The position numbers and the translations under genes are program-made. A stretch of DNA of 64,000 nt from Phymorhynchus buccinoides. Taxonomy: Eukaryota; Mollusca; Gastropoda; Neogastropoda; Raphitomidae. The notes under the pieces were generated by a model. It saw nothing but the letters and a program-made list of their open reading frames with translations, ran no database searches and had not been told where the DNA came from. The stretch covers positions 37,020,369 to 37,084,368 of the forward strand of contig CM065698.1 in assembly GCA_017654935.2 (NCBI GenBank), written 5' to 3'. How positions within the stretch are numbered: position 1 is the first letter of the stretch; the number at the start of each line of letters is the position of its first letter. Of the stretch, positions 41,301 to 51,824 are shown piece by piece.

Positions 41301-44300
41301 ACGGGGACACATAGAGACGAAAGTGGTGACACATAGAGACGGGGACACATAGAGACGAAAGTGGTGACACATAGAGACGGGGGACACATAGAGACGAAAG
41401 TGGTGACACATAGAGACGGGGACACATAGAGACGAAAGTGGTGACACATAGAGACGGGGACACATAGAGACGAAAGTGGTGACACATAGAGACGGGGACA
41501 CATAGAGACGAAAGTGGTGACACATAGAGACGGGGACACATAGAGACGAAAGTGGTGACACATAGAGACGGGGACACATAGAGACGAAAGTGGTGACACA
41601 TAGAGACGGGGACACATAGAGACGAAATTGGGGACACATAGAGACGGGGACACATAGAGACGAAAGTGGTGACACATAGAGACGGGGACACATAGAGACG
41701 AAAGTGGTGACACATAGAGACGGGGACACATAGAGACGAAAGTGGTGACACATAGAGACGGGGACACATAGAGACGGTGGACACATAGAGATGGTGGACA
41801 CATAGAGACGGGGACACATAGAGACGAAATTGGTGACACATAGAGACGGGGGACACATAGAGACGAAAGTGGTGACACATAGAGACGGGGACACATAGAG
41901 ACGAAAGTGGTGACACATAGAGACGGGGACACATAGAGACGAAAGTGGTGACACATAGAGACGGGGTACACATAGAGACGAAAGTGGTGACACATAGAGA
42001 CGGGGACAAATAGAGACGAAAGTGGTGACACATAGAGACGGGGACACATAGAGACGAAAGTGGTGACACATAGAGACGGGGGGACATAAAGAGACGAAAG
42101 TGGTGACAACATAGAGACGGGGACACATAGAGACGAAAAGTGGTGACACATAGAGACGGGGACACATAGAGACGAAAGTGGTGACACATAGAGACGGGGA
42201 ACACATAGAGACGAATGTGGTGACACATAGAGACGGGGACACATAGAGACGAAAGTGGTGACACATAGAGACGGGGGAACAATAGAGACGAAAGTGGTGA
42301 CACATAGAGACGGGGACACATAGAGACGAAAGTGGTGACACATAGAGACGGGGACACATAGAGACGAAAGTGGTGACACATAGAGACGGGGACACATAGA
42401 GACGAAAGTGGTGAACACATAGAGACGGGGACACATAGAGACGAAAGTGGTGAACACATAGAGACGGGGACACATAGAGACGAAAGTGGTGACACATAGA
42501 GACGGGTACACATAGAAACGGGAAAGTGACACATAGAGACGGGGGGACAAATAGAGACGAAAGTGGTGACACATAGAGACGGGGACACATAGAGACGAAA
42601 GTGGTGACACATAGAGACGGGGACACATAGAGACGAAAGTGGTGACACATAGAGACGGGGTCACATAGAGACGAAAGTGGTGACACATAGAGACGGGGAC
42701 ACATAGAGACGAAAGTGGTGACACATAGAGACGGGGACACATAGAGACGAAAAGGGTGACACATAGAGACGGGGACACATAGAGACGAAATTGGTGACAC
42801 ATAGAGACGGGGACACATAGAGACGAAAGTGGTGACACATAGAGACGGGGACACATAGAGACGAAAGTGGTGACACATAGAGACGGGGACACATAAGAGA
42901 CGAAAGTGGGGACACATAGAGAAGGGGGACACATAGAGACGAAAAGTGGGTGACACATAGAGACGTGGACACATAGAGACGAAAGTGGTGACACATAGAG
43001 ACGGGGACACATAGAGACGAAAGTGGTGACACATAGAGACGGGGACACATAGACGAAAGTGGTGACACATAGAGACGGGGACACATAGAGACGAAAAGTG
43101 GTGACACATAGAGACGGGGACACATAGAGACGAAAGTGGTGACACATAGAGACGGGGACACCATAGAGACGAAACAGTGGTGACACATAGAGACGGGGAC
43201 ACATAGACGAAAGTGTAAGCTGACACAATCAATAAGTGGTGGACACATAGAGACGGTTTGGTGACACATAGAGACGGGGACACATAGAGACGAAGTGGTG
43301 ACACATAGAGAACGGGGACACATAGAGACGAAAGTGGTGACACATAGAGACGGGGAAACACATAGAGACGAAAGTGGTGACACATAGAGACGGGGACAAA
43401 TAGAGACGAAAGTGGTGACACATAGAGACTGGGACACATAGAGACGGGGACACATAGTGACGGTGGTAACACATAGAGACGGGGACACATAGAGACGAAA
43501 AGTGGTGACACATAGAGACGGGGACAAATAGAGACGGGAAAAAAGAAAGTGGTGACACATAGAGACGGGGACACATAGAGACGAAAGTGGTGACACATAG
43601 AGACGGGGACACATAGAGACGAAAGTGGTGACACATAGAGACGGGGACACATAGAGACGAAAGGTGGTGACACATAGAGACTGGGGACACATAGAGACGA
43701 AAGTGGTGACACATAGAGACGGGGTCACATAGAGACGAAAGTGGTGACACATAGAGACGGGGACATATAGACGAAAGTGGTGACACATAGAGACGGGACA
43801 CATAGAGACGAAAAGGTGGTGACACATAGAGACGGGGACACATTGAGAGACGAAAGTTGACTGGTGACACATAGAGACGAAATTGGGACACATAGAGACG
43901 AAAGTGGTGACACATAGAGACGGGGAGCACATAGAGACGAAAGTGGGTGACACATAGAGACGGGGGACACATAGAGACGAAAGTGGTGACACATAGAGAC
44001 GGGGAACACATAGAGACGAAAGTGGTGACACATAGAGACGGGGTCACATAGAGACGAAAGTGGTGACACATAGAGACGTGGACACATAGAGACGAAAGTG
44101 GTGACACCATAGAGACGGGGACACATAGAGACGAAAGTGGTGACACATAGAGGCGGGGACAATATAGAGACGAAACGTGGGGACACATTGAGACGGGGAC
44201 ACATAGAGACGAAAGTGGTGACACATAGAGACGGGGACACAGAGAGACGAAAGTGGTGACACATAGAGACGGGGACACACAGAGACGAAAGTGGTGACAC

Positions 44301-45429
44301 ATAGAGACGGGGACACATAGAGACGAAAAGTTGGTGAACATATAGAGACGGGGACAAATAGAGACGAAAGTGGTGACACATAGAGACGGGGACACATAGA
44401 GACGAAAGTGGTGACACATAGAGACGAGGGACACATAGAGACGAAAGTGGTGACACATAGAGACGGGGACACCATAGAGACGAAAAGTGGTGACACATAG
44501 AGACGAAGGGACACATAGAGACGAAAGTGGTGACACATAGAGACACGGGACACATAGAGACGAAAGTGGTGGACACATAGAGACGGGGACACATAGAGAC
44601 GAAATTGGTGACACATAGAGACGGGGACACATAGATACGAAAGTGGTGACACATAGAGACGGGGACACATAGATACGAAAGTGGTGACACATAGAGACGG
44701 GGGACACATAGAGACGAAAGTGGTGACACATAGAGACGGGGGACACATAGAGACGAAAGTGCCCGAGAAAAAAAACCTGGTGACACATAGAGACGGGGAC
44801 ACATAGAGACGAAAGTGGTGACACATAGAGACGGGGGACACATAGAGACGAAAGTGGTGACACATAGAGACGGGGACACATAGAGACGAAATGGTGACAC
44901 ATAGAGACGGGGACACATAGAGACGAAAGTGGTGACAAATAGAGACGGGGACACATAGAGAACGAAAGTGGTGACACATAGAGACGGGGACACATAGAGA
45001 CGAAATTGGTTGGACACATAGAGACGGGGGACACATAGAGACGAAAGTGGTGACACATAGAGACGGGGGACACATAGAGACGAAAGTGGTGACACATAGA
45101 GACGGGGACACAATAGAGACGAAAGTGGTTGACACATAGAGACGGGGACACATAGAGACGGGGACACATAGAGACGGGGACACATAGAGAGGAGGACAAA
45201 AGAGACAGGTGACACATAGAGACGGGGACACATAGAGACGAAAGTGGTGACACATAGAGACGGGGTCATAGAGACGAAAGTGGTGACACATAGAGACGGG
45301 GACACATAGAGACGAAAGTGGTGACACATAGAGACGGGGACACATAGAGACGAAATTGGGTGACACATAGAGACGGGGACACATAGAGACGAAAGTGGGG
45401 ACACATAGAGACGGGGACACATAGAGACG
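35343..45429. repeat. 38-bp satellite array 2, irregular part (about 265 copies)
   Basis: The same satellite, but nearly every unit carries substitutions or 1-2 base indels. It is worst at about 35600-37500 and improves toward 45429. Some changes recur (AAATTGG for AAAGTGG, ACAAATAG for ACACATAG), but most are private single-base indels. A poly-G insertion lies at 38787-38803. The array stops right after a 13-mer at 45428, directly against single-copy intron sequence. No coding sequence. Confidence 0.95.
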
Positions 45430-45511
45430 TCCCCAATTAGGCGTTGCCTCTTATGGACAACTGATGTTCCTGAAGACTGGATCTTCCCGTTAAAATCTTT
45501 TGGATGGAAAT

Positions 45512-45650
45512 CTGTGTAACGTCCTCCGGTCTGGAACAGACACATATATGGGACATTAGTAGATATAAAGATGGTGGGGAACGATCCTGGAGGCAATGCC
45601 TGGAGGCAGTGCAACACCAGTAAAGTCCCAAATTTTTAACAATACAGATG
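45512..45650 (+). repeat. Dispersed repeat family B, copy 3
   Basis: A cleaner version of 22365-22503, preceded by the same flank (TTAGGCGTTGCCTCTTATGG from about 45437). MITE A copy 4 is inserted at its 3' end after ACAGATG. Confidence 0.75.
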
Positions 45651-45869
45651 TAGGTGAAGACGGGGTAAAAAGCCCATGGACGGGGTAAGAAGCCCATGCC
45701 AATTATTTCATGAAATGAATAATATTTCAGTCACATTTTGCCCATGAGACGAGTGTTAATGTTTAGCATTCGTCTCATGGGCAAATTTGACTGAAATTTT
45801 CTTTATTTCATGAGATAATTGGCATGGGCTTCTTACCCGCCCATGGGCTTTTTGCCCCGTCTTCACCTA
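45651..45869. mobile_element. Palindromic MITE, family A, copy 4 (intron 5)
   Basis: Complete foldback element between TA dinucleotides, ends GGTGAAGACGGGGTAAAAAG and complement, centre TTAATGTTTAGCA. It lies 41 bp upstream of intact exon 6. Confidence 0.88.
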
Positions 45870-45910
45870 TGACAGTTGTAAATCTTTTCATTTTCATGTT
45901 ATTCTTATAG

Positions 45911-46194
45911 GATGGCCAGTGCCACTACGCTGGAAGCAACCGGGGAGCCACTTTGACCTCTTGCCTGGACATTCGTCAGGATAGCGAGAAGGACCTGCAG
46001 TCAGCGGTGGCCAGAGAAGGTCCAGTCTCCGTGGCGATCGATGCCAAACACAACTCCTTCCAGCTGTACAAGTCAGGGGTGTACTACGAGCCTCAGTGCA
46101 CCTCCAGCTACGACAAGCTGAACCACGCGGTGCTGGCTGTAGGCTACGGGACAGATGCAGCGTCTGGGGAGGCTTACTGGATCGTCAAGAACAG
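45911..46194 (+). CDS. CTSL: Cathepsin L-like protease, exon 6 (catalytic His and Asn), intact
   Basis: A 284-nt exon after TTCTTATAG, open throughout and in phase 0 with exon 5. It begins D-G-Q-C-H-Y and contains V-A-R-E-G-P-V-S-V-A-I-D-A, F-Q-L-Y-K-S-G-V-Y-Y-E-P, then L-N-H-A-V-L-A-V-G-Y-G with the catalytic His. It ends at Y-W-I-V-K-N, whose Asn is the third catalytic residue, followed by AG and a GTTTGC donor (phase 2, expected to complete a Ser). The last exon of the family, about 30 residues after this Asn, is not seen and may lie in the adjacent gap. The exon is on a different contig from exons 1-5. If the scaffold order is right, intron 5 exceeds 25 kb and contains array 2. Family-level identification is secure; membership in the same gene copy is inferred. 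Confidence 0.92.
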
Positions 46195-46204
46195 GTTTGC
46201 GTTA

Positions 46205-46222
46205 TAGGTGAAGACGGGGTAA
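46205..46222. mobile_element. Palindromic MITE, family A, copy 5 (cut by gap)
   Basis: TAGGTGAAGACGGGGTAA begins 10 bp after the exon 6 donor and runs into the N gap. Only the end is seen, but the match to the family terminus is exact. Confidence 0.7.
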
Positions 46223-46722
46223 NNNNNNNNNNNNNNNNNNNNNNNNNNNNNNNNNNNNNNNNNNNNNNNNNNNNNNNNNNNNNNNNNNNNNNNNNNNNNN
46301 NNNNNNNNNNNNNNNNNNNNNNNNNNNNNNNNNNNNNNNNNNNNNNNNNNNNNNNNNNNNNNNNNNNNNNNNNNNNNNNNNNNNNNNNNNNNNNNNNNNN
46401 NNNNNNNNNNNNNNNNNNNNNNNNNNNNNNNNNNNNNNNNNNNNNNNNNNNNNNNNNNNNNNNNNNNNNNNNNNNNNNNNNNNNNNNNNNNNNNNNNNNN
46501 NNNNNNNNNNNNNNNNNNNNNNNNNNNNNNNNNNNNNNNNNNNNNNNNNNNNNNNNNNNNNNNNNNNNNNNNNNNNNNNNNNNNNNNNNNNNNNNNNNNN
46601 NNNNNNNNNNNNNNNNNNNNNNNNNNNNNNNNNNNNNNNNNNNNNNNNNNNNNNNNNNNNNNNNNNNNNNNNNNNNNNNNNNNNNNNNNNNNNNNNNNNN
46701 NNNNNNNNNNNNNNNNNNNNNN
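46223..46722. other. Assembly gap of exactly 500 N
   Basis: Second fixed-length gap. It may hide the rest of the MITE and the final cathepsin exon. Confidence 0.99.
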
Positions 46723-47604
46723 GCATATTACAACCCTTTACTCATAAGGAAAGAAAGAAAGAAAACAATAAAGGATTGGGTACGACCAAAGAGCGCAAAT
46801 AGTCAACGGCCGCTTGAATAGATCCGAGAACGTCCGTGTAACAACATTTACAGTATTCTATAGTACTTACAACATGCGTTTGTATTTTATGCCCTTTAGA
46901 TCTGTATTTATAGGAAACTTTGAAACTTTGTGCTATAAAATAAAATCATGTAAAACGGCAAAAGGAAGTTTTGCTAATTTTTACAGCTTAGATTTTTCGC
47001 CTACTCACTTAATTCTTACAGCGATAAGCGTCAGTGACGTAATAAATGTCACGAATGCAACGAAAACTAAATCAGATTTCGCCGCAAACACTTCTAGTAA
47101 GCCTCGCGTTCTATGTTTGGTTGACTCATATTTGTCCACGTTTCTGTAAAAATCTTTTGTAATATAGTCTACGCATTTATGTTTTTCATAGGTGTTGATT
47201 CCTACTAAAAAACCCATTTTTTTTTTCAAAAGTTCGTTTTTTCTGTTAGAATACGGCCATGTTTTCACAAGAAATAATTCGCAGTTGTTATTTAAAAGAG
47301 CAAGTGTCTACTGCGAAATAAAATATATTTTAACGAATGAACACCTTTCCTTTTCCTTACAAAAAAAGACAGACACTGTTGCACGAATTACTTTTTTTAA
47401 AAAGATTTAATTCGTGTACAAATTCATAACGGCTAAGAAGCATGTCTAAAAACGCATATCCCTTTACAGGTATTTCAGGTCTGTAAAACTTATGAGACTA
47501 TTTGTAGAATGTGTACTTGCCAAACTTTCGTTTTTTTTATCATTTGCGAGTTCTGTAATTCTCGGCTTTTTTAGACGCTCATATGGAGCATTTGTAAATC
47601 AATA
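46723..47604. other. AT-rich noncoding sequence
   Basis: No gene, recognised repeat or conserved cathepsin C-terminal exon is visible. Short open frames of up to 111 codons look random. Confidence 0.5.
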
Positions 47605-47935
47605 TGGTGGGAACAACACTGGAGGCAATGCCCCGGAGGCAGTACAAATAGTAAAGTCCCTTTTTTTTTATTAAAACAATACAGATATGTGTAGCGGACC
47701 ACGGGCTCTGGTTTAAACCTCCTCGGCTGAATTGGCCCGCTACAAGTGATAAGATGACTCTCTCGAGCATCGTACTACTGCGTGCGCGCGAGAGAGAGAA
47801 GAGAAAATGGAGTTTTACGTCCTCTTTGGTCTGACTCAGACACATTGGGACATTGTAAATACAAATTGGTGTGAAAACACAATACTGGAGGCAATGCCCG
47901 GAGGCATGCAAAACACAGTAAAGTCCCATTTTTTT
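47605..47935 (+). repeat. Two family B copies in tandem
   Basis: A partial copy at 47605-47680 (GGTGGGAACAACACTGGAGG ... GTAAAGTCCC, then a T run and AACAATACAGAT) and a fuller copy at 47810-47935 (ACGTCCTCTTTGGTCTG ... GTAAAGTCCC). Between them a GAGAGA stretch and a short inverted GTAGCGG/CCGCTAC pair. Confidence 0.65.
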
Positions 47936-48863
47936 TAAATACTTAAACTGCGTGCGTGCGCTGCGCTCGCCTAAGTGTATAGACTATGAATAACATTTTA
48001 CTCTATGATAAAGTTATGATATTACCTGACAGAAAGGTTATATAAACATTACGATGGGATATTTCCAGTAACTTAATTTATACGTTATCTTAGATACACA
48101 AACTTTATTTTGTTGATAACATATCATCCAAATTGCCATTGATACAAAAAGCAATAAAACGAACTAAATAATGTATTTTGAATGAAAATTACCTCCCCTA
48201 CAAGGTGTACATATTTTTTTTAACGTCCTAACTGTGCCTTTTAATATTGCATTAACTTCCTGATTTTCTTCTTTCATTTACACGTTCAATTACTCGCCTC
48301 TAGATGAGTCTGCCCATTAATTTATTAATTTTTAAATCTTCAAATCTTAGTCAACAACTTCTAGATCTAACTAATGACTTCACCTGGTTTTCTGTCTCTT
48401 GTAATTTGTGTAAAAAATATATTGGCTACCGGGCCATTTTTACAAGTGAACAGTATATTGGTGGGGAAACTAGTGAAATGTGTAATTCGTTTCAACTCTT
48501 TGTTGCTTAGAACATCCAACCGAACTGAAGCACAATATCGAGGCTTTTTATTTGATGGACCCCTAACGCGTTCTTTCGTTTTCGCCATTTCCTGCAAGAC
48601 TATTTTTACATTGGAGCCTTCGGTGCACCCTAGGGGTCGTCATAGCAACAACTGTAAACTAGCCGGAAGTTACTAAGTATTTTGCGACATTGACTTTATA
48701 AAGGCAATTCTAGAAAATCTTCATTTTCGCTTCATTTATAGCAATTTTTGGTGTTCATCAATACAACACAATCAAAGTCCAGTGTATCTCAGCATGTTTG
48801 CGACATGCTTATCACAGAGGTTTTCATCTCCTTTAAGATAACATCATCCACAGTGAGCATGAG
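47936..48863. other. AT-rich intergenic sequence
   Basis: No gene recognised. Around 48640-48705 there are TAGCAAC (X-box half-site-like), CCGGAAGT (ETS-like, 48663-48670) and TATAAAGG (near 48697) close together. This could be a promoter, but no coding start follows convincingly. Confidence 0.35.
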
Positions 48864-49326
48864 GCTTTACTTTTTTTAAAATAATAGAGTAGGGGTTGGA
48901 GGAAAATGGTGTAAGGGTCAAAAATGGACTTAGAGCAAAAAAAATATAAAAAATAACCAGGCCTAAGTAGAGTAGGCTAGGCCTAATGTTGCTTTGCTGA
49001 ACACACTCTCCCACCCTTTCCTGATATTGTCCACCCCCTTTGGCTCTTAATTGTTTTCGGGGAATTGAATTGAGTTCAATGGGAGCCAAAGGTCATCTCA
49101 CTAATTAACACCACGTCCTAGGTATACTCCCATCCCTTTAAGCTATCATCACAATGGGCTTTTACTTTTTTTTTAAATAGAGTAGGGGTTGGAGGAAAAG
49201 GTGTAAGGGTCAAAAATGGACTTAGAGCAAAAATAATAAAAAATAACCAGGCCTAAGTAGAGTAGGCTAGGCCTAATGTTGCTTTGCTGAACACACTCTC
49301 CCACCCTTTCCTGATATTGTCCATCC
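48864..49326 (+). repeat. Direct duplication of about 175 bp
   Basis: A block beginning with a T run then AGAGTAGGGGTTGGAGGAAAA and ending CCTTTCCTGATATTGTCCA occurs at about 48868-49032 and again at about 49162-49324, about 130 bp apart. Both contain CAGGCCTAAGTAGAGTAGGC. Differences are few, mainly in A/T run length. Not coding. Confidence 0.88.
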
Positions 49327-50599
49327 CGGTAACAGACAGTTTCAATTCTTTTGGGCCATTTTTGTTTACCAGTCAAGCACAGAATTTTCAGTTAACAGAA
49401 CCCTGTGCGTGCAAATGTTAGCACTCACCTAACCAAATTAGAATCGCTGGATCTACAGCAGACAGCTTTGTTAAACAAAAATACAAGACCCCTATAATAC
49501 AAGATTATTTTTGAAGGAGGCAGATCTTTTCTAGCAAAAAAGACCCGATCACTGGATTTTCCATATATTTTTTTCAAGACTGAAATGAAATGTGGGCTAA
49601 ATGTCAGGTACGGAGTCTTCGTTATGAAGACGTGATCTCTAGCCTAAGACTTTTTTTTTGTGTGTGCAATCTGACGGAAGTGCGTAAAAAAGTATTTCAT
49701 GCGCAGACATGATGTGGCGCGAACGAACACGAACAACCGTTGTCAAAAGACGCCAAATAAAACTAAACAACCGGGCCGTCAACGCACACACCTCAGGCTA
49801 CATCTATATCTTGTTACAGAAAATATAAGTTAATGACGTTAAAATGTACCTATTTGTACACCACACTGAAAGTCTTGTGTTTCATTTTAAACAGCGTTTT
49901 TATTTCTTTTGCCATATATCTAATGGAGAGTCTTCTTTCTAGTGTCTACTCAGTAGGCCTACAGACACAAAAAGTAATCCTCCTGCAACCAAATGATTGG
50001 GTTTTCTTATGCTCTATATGGATGCTTCTGACTGCTTTGATCATTGTGACTTGAAGGCTCACATACCAAAATCAAATATCCCGCTAATTTTAAAAGGTCA
50101 CATAACTGTCAATCTCTGCCAACAAATCGATAGTCGTTCTTGTGTCCTTTATTGATGTAGTTCTGACTACTTTGATCATCGTGACTTGAAGGCTTATGTC
50201 AAAATCAAACATCATGCACCTAAAACTACTTAACTCCTCCAACGTCTGATATTTTTAGAGAGAAACGACAACGTTAAGGTTTGGATTTAAATTGGAAGGT
50301 CTAAAGGTTAAGTTGGACACAGCACACACACTGCACACACACACACAGCACATCATACACACAACCGAACATGTACGATACAATAGAATAAACTTTGTTT
50401 TAAAAAAACGAACGACGTGAGGAACCAAAAAGGCAATGTTACAGACTGAGTCAAACTTCCTCGTACAGAGGCTTATAATATGATGCTTTACGTCCTCCAG
50501 GCCGAAGCCATATGGGAGATAACAGAGGCTTCTTAATTTCAGTGTGTTTAAAAGTCCACTAGAGATAAGACACCAAAGATGAAATAAATAAATATGCAA
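49327..50599. other. Noncoding sequence with a short direct repeat and (CA)n
   Basis: TTTGATCATTGTGACTTGAA near 50036 recurs as TTTGATCATCGTGACTTGAA near 50173, about 137 bp on. A (CA)n stretch lies at 50320-50365, and a partial family B core (TACGTCCTCCAGGC, CATATGGGAG) at about 50489-50520. No gene seen. Confidence 0.5.
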
Positions 50600-50653
50600 T
50601 ATTGACACAGTAATGAGGTGAATGAGGTTGTATTCACCTCATTATTGTGTCAA
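50600..50653. repeat. Near-perfect hairpin, about 22-bp stem
   Basis: ATTGACACAGTAATGAGGTG (50601-50620) pairs with CACCTCATTATTGTGTCAAT (50635-50654) around a roughly 12-bp loop, with one mismatch. AT-rich surroundings; could be a small foldback element. Confidence 0.8.
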
Positions 50654-50896
50654 TGTTACATATTTTATGAGCTTCAGTTTGTCTTGCCTTTGCATTTGTG
50701 TAAGCGAGGCTTTAAAAAGTCCATGAAAATTATTAAAATCAACAAAATCATTTCAAATTTTGTATGGTGGTATATTCACAGCAGCTCCCTATCACACGAC
50801 GACTGACAGCTGCAGCACAGAACCACTTCAAATTTTGGTCCTTGGTCTATATATTCCTGAAGCTGAAAATTGGTAATTGGTATAGAATTTAAAGTA

Positions 50897-51120
50897 GCGG
50901 GAAGAACGTCCATGTAAAAAGCGCATGGACGGGTAAGAAGCCCACTCAATTATCTCATGAAATGAAGCAAATTTCAGTCTCTCAATTTTGCCCATCAGAC
51001 GAACGTTAATGTCTAGCATTCGTCCTCATGGGCAAATTTGACTGAAATTTTCTTTATTCATGAGATTATATTGGGGTGGGCTTCTTACCCGCCCATGCGC
51101 TTTTTACCCGTCTTCCCCTA
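50897..51120. mobile_element. Palindromic MITE, family A, copy 6
   Basis: The right half is close to copy 1 (GGGGTGGGCTTCTTACCCGC, CCCGTCTTCCCCTA). The left end is eroded (GGGAAGAACGTCCATGTAAA). Centre GTTAATGTCTAGCATTCG as in copy 1, so it belongs to the same subfamily as the intron 1 copy. Confidence 0.8.
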
Positions 51121-51710
51121 TCACCCAAGACAAAATGCTGCAAGAAGCTTTTTGCTACTCTTTGTGACACTTTGATGTGAAACTTTCTCAGAGAAGTATA
51201 ATTCATGTGGGCCTGATGCACACAATGCAGTAAATTCTGTATTTATCCTGTAGAGCGGGCCAAGAGTAACAGTAGAGCTGTACAGTATATGATTTTCTAC
51301 AGAAATGAAAAATCATGGTACGGCTTAGTCTTTCGGGGAAAGACTACGATTCCCAAACGAGGGGGCCTTTGCACTGACGCGAAGAAGTTCAAAGAAGATG
51401 ACAAGACGGTAGACCGATGACTAGACCGAGAGATAAACAATATGAGCATGACTAAAAGGCAGATTTGCCCGAAAACAAAATCTAAAAACCTCTCAGCTGT
51501 GCAAAAGTTCAAACAAAAATGAAAGGACAGTGAAGAGGTATGAAAACCGGTGATCTTGCGGGTCAGGATAAACATCCCCAACTGGAAGAAGAAGAAGAAG
51601 AAGAGGCCGCGAGGCCGATGACCTAACTACCCTAACCTGTCAAAAGCAATCTTGAACTTTCGGTCAGACCACGTGGTTCATGTGTTTATAATCAGAACGA
51701 GGCTAACTTC
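51121..51710. other. Noncoding sequence with a GAA tail
   Basis: No gene recognised. 51300-51605 ends in (GAA)n at 51582-51604, resembling the tail of family C, but the head differs. It may be another retroposon; unassigned. Confidence 0.4.
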
Positions 51711-51712
51711 CT

Positions 51713-51746
51713 TGCACACACACACATACACACTGAGACACACAAT

Positions 51747-51812
<66 letters not shown>
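51713..51812 (+). repeat. (CA)n microsatellite
   Basis: About 100 bp of CA repeats with a few breaks, directly abutting the 5' end of the LINE pol sequence. Confidence 0.95.
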
Positions 51813-51813
<1 letters not shown>

Positions 51814-51824
51814 CACTCACGCTA

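Noticed and set aside
37163..45697. Many smaller minus-strand Cys/Ser-rich ORFs in the irregular half
   Set aside because: Same satellite artefact, broken by indels.
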